DNA of 16,792 nt. It comes from an uncultured Verrucomicrobiae bacterium (GTDB lineage Bacteria > Verrucomicrobiota > Verrucomicrobiia > Palsa-1439). Within the stretch, counting starts at the first letter, position 1. Each line of letters begins with the position of its first letter. A model generated the notes under the pieces. That model ran no database searches and was not told where the DNA came from. It worked only from the letters and a program-made list of their open reading frames with translations. The position numbers and the translations under genes are program-made. The DNA is taken from contig CALBCO010000183.1 of NCBI GenBank assembly GCA_937927265.1, positions 1 to 16,792 of the forward strand, given 5' to 3'. This document shows positions 1-7,030 of the stretch, piece after piece.

Positions 1-130
1 GGTCAGTGAGTTTGTGGCAGGTTTGGGGAGAGACCACATTGTGGAGCGTCCAGTGAATCGGAAATCTGCATTGGCGGAATAATCCCATGCCCTCAACAAT
101 CTCAACAAAATCGCACTTCCAGGTTGCCAT
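1..130 (-). CDS. Partial gene downstream of the methyltransferase, unrecognised
   Basis: An ATG at 130-128 opens a reading frame that stays open to the left edge of the window (43 codons seen, beginning MATWKCDFVEIVEG). It starts only 2 nt after the TGA stop (135-133) of the methyltransferase, which is typical of a translationally coupled operon partner. The visible residues are rich in Cys, Trp and aromatic residues (two Trp and three Cys in 43). I do not recognise a family from this stub. By context it could be a small accessory protein or the start of a restriction or helicase subunit, because methyltransferases of this kind often sit in restriction-modification operons. That is inference only. 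No strong Shine-Dalgarno is visible, which fits coupling to the upstream gene. Confidence 0.5.
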   Translation of the reverse strand, partial: MATWKCDFVEIVEGMGLFRQCRFPIHWTLHNVVSPQTCHKLTD

Positions 131-132
131 GG

Positions 133-2082
133 TCAGAGGTACACGTGCCCGGCATCGCTGACCGTCTTCAGTGACCGGTCTTTCCGTGTCCGGTAATCCT
201 GCCAGTGATGGTTGAACGGCTTGCCGGGCTGCCACTCGAAGTCCACCGCCCAGAAATCCACGAAATCCATCCCGCTCTTGATCGCCCGTTCCTTCAACGC
301 CGCCAGTTCCTTGCTCGGCACTTCCGCCAGCGACGGCAGAAACTTCGTCAGCTTCACGTCCACCAGCTTCTGTTTCTTCTCCGTCCGCGCGACCGGCTCG
401 GCTTCCAGTACCGCCATCTCCAGAAACGGCGGCGGACTCGTCCGGTTCTTCTCCATGATCTCGCGCGGAATCGGGATCAGCTTCAACTTCACGCCCAACT
501 CCACTTCCAACGCCAGACAATGCTGCCGCAGTTCCATCTCGAACTCCCACGCGAGGCAATACGCCTCGCGTCCGCCCGCCTGCGCCACCGCCTGCGCCAC
601 CGCCGTCGCCTCGCCGCGCGTGAACACCGAATCAATCCCGTCCACGTGACAAAACGCGCCCGCCTTCCGTCCGTGCAACAACGGCGACGGCGCGTTGGCC
701 AGCACCTCCGCCTTGAAAAACTCCAGCACCACTCGCCGATGTTCCTCCTCCGCACCTTTCAGCCGGTCTTTTTGCCACCATTGCCGCTCATAACGGCCGA
801 GGTTGTACACGTCGAATGCCCGGTACGGCTTACCCTCCGCGTGCAACGTCCGCTGCAATTCGATCAACCGTTTCCGGCTCGTGTGAATCGCAAACCGCCC
901 CAAGTCCGCCATGATCCACCGCCGCCCCAACCGCTCCGCCACCGCCCCGGTCGTGCCGCTGCCGCAAAAAACGTCGGCAACAAGGTCATCGGGGTTACTA
1001 CTGGCTTTGATGATACGCTCTACGAGTGGTTCTGGTTTCTGAGTGGAGTATCCCATATTTTCGGCCTTATTTGCCGTCAAACCGAGTGAAGGGATGTCAT
1101 CCCATACATCGGAGAGTTTTTTCCATCGGAGAAAATGCCCTTCAGGTGTGCGAGTGACGAAGTACTTGATGCGAATACCTCCGCTTCGCGTGTGGTGGAT
1201 GCGACCCTCAAGTTCGAGCTTGGCGATGCTGTCGTCGGTGTAGTCGCCCCGTGGGAGTGTATAAAACCACCGGCCGCTTTCGTCTTTGGAGAAGCTGGCT
1301 TCAGACTCAGGGATGACCTCCTCGAAATACATTTCACCAACTGTGCATCGAGATCCGGTCTTGGAATATCGAAGAATGCGGTCATTCTTCGTCGCAAATT
1401 TGTACGGACTGGGCGACTGGGGACCTTCGTAACGCCAGATAACCTCGTTCAAGAAGTTCTGCGGAGTAAACACTTCGTCGAGAATCGCGCGGAGCATGAA
1501 TTGAACACGGTAATCACAGTGAACGTAAATCGTTCCCCGCTCACTCAGCAATTCCTTCATCAGCGTAAGTCGCTCGAACATCATGTGCAGGTAGGAATCC
1601 GTCCCCTTGCCCCACATGTCACGGTAGGCGACCATTTCGAGCGCTGACTGATCTTTGCCGAGAGTTTCCTTTCCGTCGCCAATCGGCACATCCATCGTGA
1701 AGTCCGCGCCGACGTCGAATGGCGGGTCAATGTAGAACAGGTCCACCTTGCCCTTGAACTCCTTGAGCAGGCTGGCCATGACGAGTTTGTTGTCGCCCCA
1801 GATCAGCCGGTTGCGGAAATCGTCCCGGCGCTTGCCGGCCATCTGTTTGTCGAACGTCAGCAACTCCTGATCACCCGCCGCCGCCGCTTGGCTGCGCGGT
1901 TCGTCCACCGTCTCGATTTTCTGCAACGGCATCGTCGCGCCGGCAATGTCCACCTCGCGGCGGTTGCCGAACTCGTCGTACTTGCCCTCCCACACCAATT
2001 CGGTGCGCATCTGGGAGAGCGGATGCGGATTGGTCGGACCCCACTGGAAGGACTGCGCCTTCCGGTCTGGTTGTGCAGCCAT
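133..2082 (-). CDS. Site-specific DNA methyltransferase, beta class (type III Mod-like)
   Basis: This 649-residue protein transfers a methyl group from S-adenosylmethionine to an exocyclic amino group (N6-adenine or N4-cytosine) in DNA. The catalytic motif DPPF lies at about residues 119-122 within LFYIDPPFDVGADF. The AdoMet-binding motif FCGSG lies at about 372-376 within VADVFCGSGTTG, preceded by TQKPEPLVERII. Catalytic motif before AdoMet motif defines the beta class, used by type III Mod subunits and many solitary or type II enzymes. The C-terminal ~240 residues probably hold specificity or partner-binding functions. I chose the ATG at 2082 because GAGGAAA stands just upstream. A longer frame to 2184 exists but runs into spacer hairpins and has no methyltransferase similarity. 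The next gene starts 2 nt after the stop. A type III Mod role is likely but unproven without the partner. Confidence 0.9.
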   Translation of the reverse strand: MAAQPDRKAQSFQWGPTNPHPLSQMRTELVWEGKYDEFGNRREVDIAGATMPLQKIETVDEPRSQAAAAGDQELLTFDKQMAGKRRDDFRNRLIWGDNKLVMASLLKEFKGKVDLFYIDPPFDVGADFTMDVPIGDGKETLGKDQSALEMVAYRDMWGKGTDSYLHMMFERLTLMKELLSERGTIYVHCDYRVQFMLRAILDEVFTPQNFLNEVIWRYEGPQSPSPYKFATKNDRILRYSKTGSRCTVGEMYFEEVIPESEASFSKDESGRWFYTLPRGDYTDDSIAKLELEGRIHHTRSGGIRIKYFVTRTPEGHFLRWKKLSDVWDDIPSLGLTANKAENMGYSTQKPEPLVERIIKASSNPDDLVADVFCGSGTTGAVAERLGRRWIMADLGRFAIHTSRKRLIELQRTLHAEGKPYRAFDVYNLGRYERQWWQKDRLKGAEEEHRRVVLEFFKAEVLANAPSPLLHGRKAGAFCHVDGIDSVFTRGEATAVAQAVAQAGGREAYCLAWEFEMELRQHCLALEVELGVKLKLIPIPREIMEKNRTSPPPFLEMAVLEAEPVARTEKKQKLVDVKLTKFLPSLAEVPSKELAALKERAIKSGMDFVDFWAVDFEWQPGKPFNHHWQDYRTRKDRSLKTVSDAGHVYL

Positions 2083-2494
2083 GGCTTTCCTCGCTCGCGT
2101 GCGATTCAGCCCTGTCTGCGGATCGGTCTTTCCTCGAAAGTTCCCGTACCAAACGAAGGGGGCGCACCGCAGTGCGCTCCGCATCAGGTACGGGGGTACC
2201 CTCGAAGAAACGCTCTGGGCACGCCCCGTGTGGGGCGTGCTTTCAAGCGCTTATCTTCGATTCCGAAACCCCCGTTTCGATGCGGACAGCTACCGAAAAG
2301 CTACGCGAAATTGGTTGTTAGGTTCTCAGTTTATGGTTCTTGGTTTGCTCCTGTTGGCGCGAAGACTTGGGGTTCGGCTCGGATCTGATCGAAAAGCGAG
2401 GATCGGGCTGGCTGGGAGGGGCAGACCGCATTCCCCGTAAGACCCACGACGCGCCCGGCGGTCGCGCTTTCCCCACAACGTGCGGCGGTGCCGC
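2083..2494. other. Gene-free spacer with a cluster of hairpins
   Basis: This is a 412-nt stretch between two minus-strand genes. Nothing in it looks coding: the short frames have no recognisable protein features. The left half (2162-2279) holds four perfect hairpins. The right half (2300-2494) is less structured and may carry remnants of repeats. A 5-bp hairpin (GCGGC/GCCGC, 3-nt loop) follows the stop of the phosphotransferase but has no T tract, so it is at best a weak terminator. No clear promoter for the methyltransferase could be picked out. Confidence 0.6.
2162..2279. repeat. Four consecutive perfect hairpins, each with a 4-nt loop
   Basis: Four inverted repeats follow one another. GCGCAC/GTGCGC lies at 2162-2177 with loop CGCA. 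GGTAC/GTACC lies at 2187-2200 with loop GGGG. GCACGCCCC/GGGGCGTGC lies at 2219-2240 with loop GTGT. CGAAAC/GTTTCG lies at 2264-2279 with loop CCCC. A further 7-bp pair, TCGAAGA (2202-2208) with TCTTCGA (2254-2260), could close a larger stem around the third hairpin. The set resembles REP/BIME-type palindromic units or a structured RNA leader. None has a long T tract, so these are not classical terminators. Confidence 0.75.
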
Positions 2495-3583
2495 TTAGGT
2501 GAGGCCGGCAATGATGCGCTGCATCTCTTTCTCTTGTGCTTCCATGGAGGCGACAAGGGCGAATTGGGCACGGCAGCGGTCGAGATTGTGGTGGGGGCGG
2601 TGAATCTTGAAATAGGTGTCGCCTTGGAGATGGTCGGTCAAAAACCGCATCCCAATCTCGAAGGTGATGAGGCGGCCGGCAAAGGCCAGGTGTTGGCGCT
2701 CGACCGCAGTGAGCGAGTCACCAGCGGTGGCGGTGTAGCCGCGAGCCAGCGCGGCGAAAATCTCCAAGTCCACCTGCACTTTGCTCAAATCGCGTTCGTC
2801 TTCGGCCGCCCGACAACACGCTGACCGGACCAAGTCGCCAAAATCATACAACGCCAGTCCCGGCATCACGGTGTCGAGGTCCACGATGCAGAGCGCTTCG
2901 CCGGTGGTGGCGCAGAACAGGACGTTGTTGAGTTTGGTGTCGTTGTGGGTGACGCGCTCCGGCAGGCCCAGCGCCAGCAGGGTGCCGACGATGGATTCTC
3001 GTTGCCGGGCGAACTCGATCTCAGGTTGGCAGCCAGCCGCCCGGTTGCGCGTGTCAGCGGCGATGGCTTGATCGAGCGCGACGTATCGTTTCGGGGTGTG
3101 ATGGAAATTGGGGATTGTTTCGTGCAGTCGGGGCGGCGGCAGATCGGCCAGCAACCGTTGAAATTGGCCCAACGCCCGCGCCGCCGCTTCGGCCTGCGCT
3201 GGGAATTCGACGGCTTGAAATGTCTGCGTGTCCTCGATGAACCGGTACGCCCGCCAGTAATCGCCGCTCGGATCCTGCACAAATGGCCGCCCGTCGCGTG
3301 TGGGGATCAGGGTCAACACCCGCCGTGGGGCGTCCGGTGTATCGGCGAGTTTTTCCTGAAGATGCGCCGTGACGCGCCGGATGTTATCCATCAAGGCGAC
3401 CGGCTCACGAAAGACGTGATGGTTGACGCGTTGGAGGATGAAATGATTTGTCCCGCAGTCGTTGTGGTAAGCGACCCGATACGTATCGTTGATGTGGCCG
3501 CTGCCCCATGGCTCGGCGCCGCCAAACCGCCCACGCACCGCAAACTCATGGAACAAGGACGGAAAATCCCGCTGGGTCATCAC
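2495..3583 (-). CDS. Sugar kinase-like phosphotransferase of the aminoglycoside phosphotransferase fold
   Basis: This is a cytoplasmic small-molecule kinase of about 362 residues. The catalytic loop HNDTKLNN (residues 213-220) contains the Brenner-type Asp215 and Asn220. The metal-binding segment IVDLDTVMPG follows at 233-242, with Asp235 and Asp237. An N-terminal GSGHINDTYRV (28-38) fits the nucleotide-binding loop. Length and these segments resemble the N-acetylhexosamine 1-kinase (NahK) branch, which phosphorylates GlcNAc/GalNAc at C1. Exact substrate assignment is inference. The first codon is GTG at 3583, with ATG immediately after at 3580; either could be used. A promoter-like pair (TTGTCC at 3618-3613, TACACT at 3595-3590, 17-nt spacer) places transcription start at about the GTG. 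The gene lies 68 nt downstream of ruvA on the same strand. Confidence 0.82.
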   Translation of the reverse strand: MMTQRDFPSLFHEFAVRGRFGGAEPWGSGHINDTYRVAYHNDCGTNHFILQRVNHHVFREPVALMDNIRRVTAHLQEKLADTPDAPRRVLTLIPTRDGRPFVQDPSGDYWRAYRFIEDTQTFQAVEFPAQAEAAARALGQFQRLLADLPPPRLHETIPNFHHTPKRYVALDQAIAADTRNRAAGCQPEIEFARQRESIVGTLLALGLPERVTHNDTKLNNVLFCATTGEALCIVDLDTVMPGLALYDFGDLVRSACCRAAEDERDLSKVQVDLEIFAALARGYTATAGDSLTAVERQHLAFAGRLITFEIGMRFLTDHLQGDTYFKIHRPHHNLDRCRAQFALVASMEAQEKEMQRIIAGLT

Positions 3584-3589
3584 GCCGCC

Positions 3590-3618
3590 AGTGTAATCGG
3601 CACCCGACTGTGGGACAA
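3590..3618 (-). promoter_or_regulatory. Putative promoter of the phosphotransferase gene (near-leaderless)
   Basis: On the minus strand TTGTCC (3618-3613; 4 of 6 consensus) is followed after 17 nt by TACACT (3595-3590; 4 of 6). Six nt separate the -10 from the GTG at 3583, so the mRNA would have no 5' leader or a 3-nt leader. The match is moderate, but its geometry repeats that seen at better promoters in this window. Confidence 0.35.
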
Positions 3619-3651
3619 GCGCGTTCGTTCCTCGGGCGGCGCGGCCGCGCT

Positions 3652-4236
3652 TCAGCTTTGCCGCAAGGCCGCGCGGACCAATTCTTCCACGGTGGCGTCC
3701 GGGCCGAGTTGGTTGGCGGCGGCAGCCGCGGCGCGGTGGGCGTCGGACTGTTTGAAGCCCAAGGACACAAGCGCAAGAGCGGCGTCGGCCACGTGCGCCG
3801 AGGCCGGAACTGTGGGGGTGACAGTGGGTTCGCCGACCTTGTCGCGCAATTCCACGATCAACCGTTCGGCGGTCTTCTTGCCGATGCCGCGCAAACTGGA
3901 CAGCGTCTTGGTATCACCGGCGGCAATGGCGGCGCGCAGGCCGGTCACGCTGGCGCTGGAGAGAATGTTGCAGGCGAGTTTCGGGCCGATACCGCTGATG
4001 CTGATCAACAGCAAAAACATGTCTCGTTCCGTCGCGGTGGCGAACCCAAAGAGTTGTTGTGTGCCGTCCTGCGCGTTGACGTGGTGGTAGGTGAGCAGTT
4101 TCACGTCGGCCCCGACCGCCGGTAGTTTGTCGTAGCTGGAAACGGGGATGGTCACGGCGTAGCCGACGCCGCCACAATCCACAATCACCCCGGTGGGCTG
4201 AGCCGCGGCAAGTTGACCATGCAAGTAAGCGATCAT
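3652..4236 (-). CDS. ruvA: Holliday junction branch migration protein RuvA
   Basis: RuvA binds four-way DNA junctions as a tetramer and loads the RuvB motor for branch migration during recombinational repair. The 194-residue length is typical. Domain I, the OB fold, is residues 1-64 (starting MIAYLHGQL). Two helix-hairpin-helix motifs follow: ISGIGPKLACNILS (80-93) and LRGIGKKTAERLIVELR (115-131). The C-terminal RuvB-binding domain is about 149-194 (VADAALALVSLGF onward). The start is ATG at 4236 because upstream in-frame sequence lies in the repeat-containing spacer and has no RuvA similarity. No convincing Shine-Dalgarno is visible. ruvB and ruvC are not adjacent in this window. The phosphotransferase gene follows 68 nt downstream on the same strand. 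Confidence 0.96.
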   Translation of the reverse strand: MIAYLHGQLAAAQPTGVIVDCGGVGYAVTIPVSSYDKLPAVGADVKLLTYHHVNAQDGTQQLFGFATATERDMFLLLISISGIGPKLACNILSSASVTGLRAAIAAGDTKTLSSLRGIGKKTAERLIVELRDKVGEPTVTPTVPASAHVADAALALVSLGFKQSDAHRAAAAAANQLGPDATVEELVRAALRQS

Positions 4237-4738
4237 GGATGACGAATTACCACAACGCCGTCCCGAATCCCACCACGAAGAATCTTCCACAGTGCGGCGG
4301 TGGGCGGTTCGACCAGAATTGATCAAGACGTGGGGATACGACAGGATCGGAAAGGCGTCGGACGTGAACCGACCAAGCTGGACAGTCTTTTGAGGCGCAT
4401 TCGCGCCGGCCACCTACGGTTGTCGTATTTGGGGTGGATTCCTCCTCAATCCAAAGCGCCGCTGGCGCGGCGCACTCCAAAAACTGTTTAGCCCACCGCA
4501 GGGCTTCGGTCCAATGCGCCAGTGTCTTGGAGCGCGGTGCGGCAGCACCGCTTTGCCGGTCGATCAGCGGGGGAGACCGGCTTACGTGGAACGAACGCGG
4601 ATCGGAAGACCGTTTTGATGTCGCGGGCCAGAGGCAGAGGAACACACATCCCCCTAAACCTTTCCGCACTGCGCTCATGATTCAGGTGCATTCGTTGCGC
4701 AAGAACCATGACAGGATCAACAGTGTTTTCACCACACA
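4237..4738. other. Gene-free spacer holding an interspersed repeat copy
   Basis: This is a 502-nt stretch between ruvA and the membrane-protein gene. The only long frame (about 143 codons, minus strand) runs through the repeat, has the composition of translated palindromes and ends in ruvA's upstream region, so I do not call it a gene. Besides the repeat (4379-4552), the part from about 4553 to 4738 shows no gene, promoter or terminator that I can support. Confidence 0.6.
4379..4552. repeat. Interspersed palindromic repeat, copy A
   Basis: Three blocks are shared in the same order and orientation with 13563-13722. Block 1 is GTCTTTTGAGGCGCA (4385-4399), identical in both copies. Block 2 is a hairpin with its flank, AAGCGCCGCTG through GCACTCC (4454-4478), one mismatch over 25 nt. 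Block 3 begins GTCTTGGAG (4524-4532) and continues into a GCGGTGC/GCACCGC hairpin (4534-4551). In this copy three perfect hairpins each have a 4-nt loop: 4394-4407 (ATTC), 4456-4473 (TGGC) and 4534-4551 (GGCA). Sequence between the blocks has diverged. No transposase or target-site duplication is visible. Confidence 0.8.
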
Positions 4739-5929
4739 TCAGCGGCGTTGTTGCGGGAGATGGCGGGCCACCCAGCGGCCGAATTTGCCGGTGGCGGCAA
4801 GCGCTTCGGTGAGCTTCGCCAATTCAGCCGCTCGCGTCGCATCATCAACCGTCAGATCGCGAAAGGGAATGCCCGTACGGCGCGCGAGATACATTCCCAG
4901 ACTGCGCGGTACCGTGGGATCGTGCATTGCTCGTTGCAGGGTCACTCGCCGGCCTGGTTTCTGGCCCGGTTGATCTACGATTGGCGCTTCGAGCTGATAC
5001 CAGCGATCGTTGTCGCTGTCCACTGTCTCGGTCAGCTCCAACACGCGCGCTTCGCCCAGTTCAGTCACCATCGGGCCTAATCGGCGTTGGTGCACGAGCC
5101 GGCCGCGTTTGATCCGCCATTCCTTGCGGCCGCGCTGTAACCCAAGCGCCTGCTTCGTGAGCCAACAGGCAAACGCGGTGACCATGAGTGTTAACACCCA
5201 CAAGTTCTCATTGCGTAAACTACCACGCACCAACAAGAACACTCCGCCCCAAACCAGACCGGCCAGCACCATCATGAACCAAGCCTGTTGGCGCCGCGTC
5301 CGCAAGTCCGGGACGACCACAATCTCGCCGCGCGCTTCCCGCACCTCCTGCCAACCTTCTGGCAACGCTTCGCCCCGCGCAACCGAATCCTCGGTCAACA
5401 GCAACTCCGCCCGCAATCGGTCCGCTGCCGCCGCGCGTTCCGCTGGCGTGCCGAGTTCGGTCAACGTAACGGTGTCGCCGCCGATTTGCGCCAGCAAGGT
5501 GGTGGCGGGGGGAAGCACATACACCCGCCGGATTTCTTCCCGCGCCAGCCGGCGGCGGGTGACAAACGGCCCGAGCCGGCGCGCTACCAGCAACCCGTCC
5601 GGCTGCACGGCGAGCCGGTCCTCGGCCCATGACAGTCGGAGCAATTCACGGATCGCCCCGATGCCGCCCACCGTCCAGAACGCCAGCCACAGGAGCAAAA
5701 ACGCGCCGACCGCCAAGGCCAGACCGATCGGGAGTGGCTCTTCTTGGCCGGACAGCGGCTGGCCGGTCGCCAGCGCGATCAAGCCCTTGACGAGAATGAA
5801 GAGCGCGAACGCTTCCCCTGCCGCCCAGCCACAAATCCATAACGACAGGAACGCCGCGCCCACAAACCGCCCCGCGCCCGAAGGCCGGAAACGCAATTCA
5901 CCACCTTTCACATTCCCCATAACCGACAT
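4739..5929 (-). CDS. Predicted four-helix membrane protein with duplicated module, function unknown
   Basis: This is an inner-membrane protein of about 396 residues. Strongly hydrophobic stretches lie at about residues 22-54, 67-95, 215-235 and 243-262, forming two pairs. After each pair comes a similar soluble segment: the first contains ARRLGPFVTRRRL (about 116-128), the second HQRRLGPMVTEL (about 280-291). This suggests a duplicated unit of two helices plus a small beta-rich domain, reminiscent of bacterial membrane proteins with PH-like domains. That family link is inference. The C-terminal ~40 residues are Arg/Ala-rich and probably helical. Start is uncertain: ATG at 5929 or 5920. A longer GTG frame to 6016 overlaps the divergent gene's upstream region and is unlikely. 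It diverges from the oxidoreductase gene and ends at the repeat-bearing spacer. Confidence 0.72.
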   Translation of the reverse strand: MSVMGNVKGGELRFRPSGAGRFVGAAFLSLWICGWAAGEAFALFILVKGLIALATGQPLSGQEEPLPIGLALAVGAFLLLWLAFWTVGGIGAIRELLRLSWAEDRLAVQPDGLLVARRLGPFVTRRRLAREEIRRVYVLPPATTLLAQIGGDTVTLTELGTPAERAAAADRLRAELLLTEDSVARGEALPEGWQEVREARGEIVVVPDLRTRRQQAWFMMVLAGLVWGGVFLLVRGSLRNENLWVLTLMVTAFACWLTKQALGLQRGRKEWRIKRGRLVHQRRLGPMVTELGEARVLELTETVDSDNDRWYQLEAPIVDQPGQKPGRRVTLQRAMHDPTVPRSLGMYLARRTGIPFRDLTVDDATRAAELAKLTEALAATGKFGRWVARHLPQQRR

Positions 5930-5990
5930 TACTGTAGCAACAGTCACGCCGGAATATGCGCCGCCAGCTCTGGCATCCGCTTGCGCAAAC

Positions 5991-6019
5991 TTGCCAGTCA
6001 ACGCCGGGTGTCGCACACT
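5991..6019 (+). promoter_or_regulatory. Weak promoter candidate for the Gfo/Idh/MocA gene
   Basis: TTGCCA (5991-5996) and CACACT (6014-6019) are separated by 17 nt. The -10 (3 of 6 consensus) ends 6 nt before the ATG at 6026. Sequence quality is low; I list it because position and spacing repeat the pattern at other genes here. Confidence 0.25.
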
Positions 6020-6025
6020 GCGCCC

Positions 6026-7030
6026 ATGGACACAGCAATGATTCGCTGGGGCATCCTCGGCACAGGAGCGATTTTACCCAAAATTGCGGGCGGATTCCGC
6101 CTGGCCCACAACGTTTTCCTGCAGGCCATCGCCAGTCACCGGAGCGACCGTGCCCAAGCCGCCGCCAGTCAATGGCATATCCCCCGCGCTTACGCCGGTT
6201 ACGATGCGTTATTGGCCGATGCAGAAATTGACGCGGTATTTAACGCGCTGCCGAACCACCTGCACTGCGAGTGGACGATTCGGGCGCTGAAAGCAGGCAG
6301 GCATGTGCTTTGTGAGAAGCCGCTTGCGCCGACGGTCGGGGAAGTCGAACGGATGTTCGCTGCCGCGCATCGCTGCCGACGATGGTTGATGGAAGGGTTC
6401 ATGTACCGATTTCATCCGCAAATCGCCGAGGCTAAACGGCGCGTGAGCGACATCGGCCAGATAACCCACATCCGCGCCCAATATCATGGCTCGATGCCGG
6501 CAGCGGACAACCCCCGGTTGCGGCCGGGCAGCGGCGGCGCGCTCCTCGACCTCGGCTGCTACTGCGTGAATCTAATCCGACTCTTTGCGGGCGAGCCGAC
6601 GGCGGTCACGGCGACTGCTCACTTTCACCCGGTCAATGATGTGGATTTGACGTTGACCGGCCAGTTGGAGTTTGTGGGTGCCAGTGCGGAATTCACGTGC
6701 AGCTTTGAACGGCCAGGCGCTTACGCGGTGGAGCTGACCGGCACGAACGGACGGTTGATCATTCCTCATCCTTGGCGGCCCCCTGCGTGGCCGGCGGAGT
6801 TCACCGTGGGGACAGAAACGGTCCGCGTCAACCCTCCCGGCGTGACGGCGGACCCGCTGGTGCCGTTTGCGTTGGAGATTGAGCATTTCAGCGACTGCAT
6901 CCGGCAGGGCCGGCCTCCGCAATTCCCGCCAAGCACGGACGCCGAACAAGATTCACGCGCCAACGCCCGCGTTCTGGCCCAACTCACCGCCGCGGCGCGG
7001 TCATTCGTTGTGCGGAATCGGAATGGTTGA
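6026..7030 (+). CDS. Gfo/Idh/MocA family NAD(P)-dependent oxidoreductase
   Basis: This is a 334-residue cytoplasmic dehydrogenase. The Rossmann dinucleotide-binding loop GILGTG is at residues 9-14. The family signature EKPL, with the cofactor-proximal lysine, is at 97-100 (CEKPLAPT). The segment GGALLDLGCYCVN (170-182) carries Asp175 and Tyr179; a Tyr rather than His at this site, together with MEGFMYRFHPQ (122-132), resembles the dihydrodiol dehydrogenase/glucose-fructose-oxidoreductase-like branch acting on sugars or cyclic diols. Substrate cannot be assigned. I start at ATG 6026, six residues before the conserved RWGILG; a frame start at 5981 would add 15 non-conserved residues. No Shine-Dalgarno is visible. 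The last 30 nt overlap the 3' end of the convergent kinase gene. Confidence 0.92.
   Translation: MDTAMIRWGILGTGAILPKIAGGFRLAHNVFLQAIASHRSDRAQAAASQWHIPRAYAGYDALLADAEIDAVFNALPNHLHCEWTIRALKAGRHVLCEKPLAPTVGEVERMFAAAHRCRRWLMEGFMYRFHPQIAEAKRRVSDIGQITHIRAQYHGSMPAADNPRLRPGSGGALLDLGCYCVNLIRLFAGEPTAVTATAHFHPVNDVDLTLTGQLEFVGASAEFTCSFERPGAYAVELTGTNGRLIIPHPWRPPAWPAEFTVGTETVRVNPPGVTADPLVPFALEIEHFSDCIRQGRPPQFPPSTDAEQDSRANARVLAQLTAAARSFVVRNRNG

Noticed and set aside
205..1089. Long plus-strand frame opposite the methyltransferase
   Set aside because: It is antisense to a gene with clear catalytic motifs, has His/Arg/Gln/Pro-rich composition typical of shadow frames in GC-rich DNA, and has no recognisable domain.
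2219..2240. 9-bp hairpin as a Rho-independent terminator
   Set aside because: Only three T follow it, on the plus strand where no gene ends; on the minus strand there is no T tract.
2314..2330. Possible integron attC-like core (GTTAGGT)
   Set aside because: No matching complementary core or imperfect palindrome of attC type was found upstream, and there is no integrase or cassette array.
2945..4090. 381-codon plus-strand frame across the phosphotransferase and ruvA
   Set aside because: It spans two well-supported minus-strand genes and a spacer and has no protein-family features.
4247..4678. 143-codon minus-strand frame in the ruvA upstream spacer
   Set aside because: It translates the interspersed repeat; the similar peptide pieces (CASKD..., CAAPAAL) also appear at copy B because the DNA is repeated, not because of a protein.
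5010..6041. 343-codon plus-strand frame opposite the membrane protein
   Set aside because: It is Ser/Arg/Asn/Pro-rich with no domain, antisense to a protein with clear transmembrane segments.
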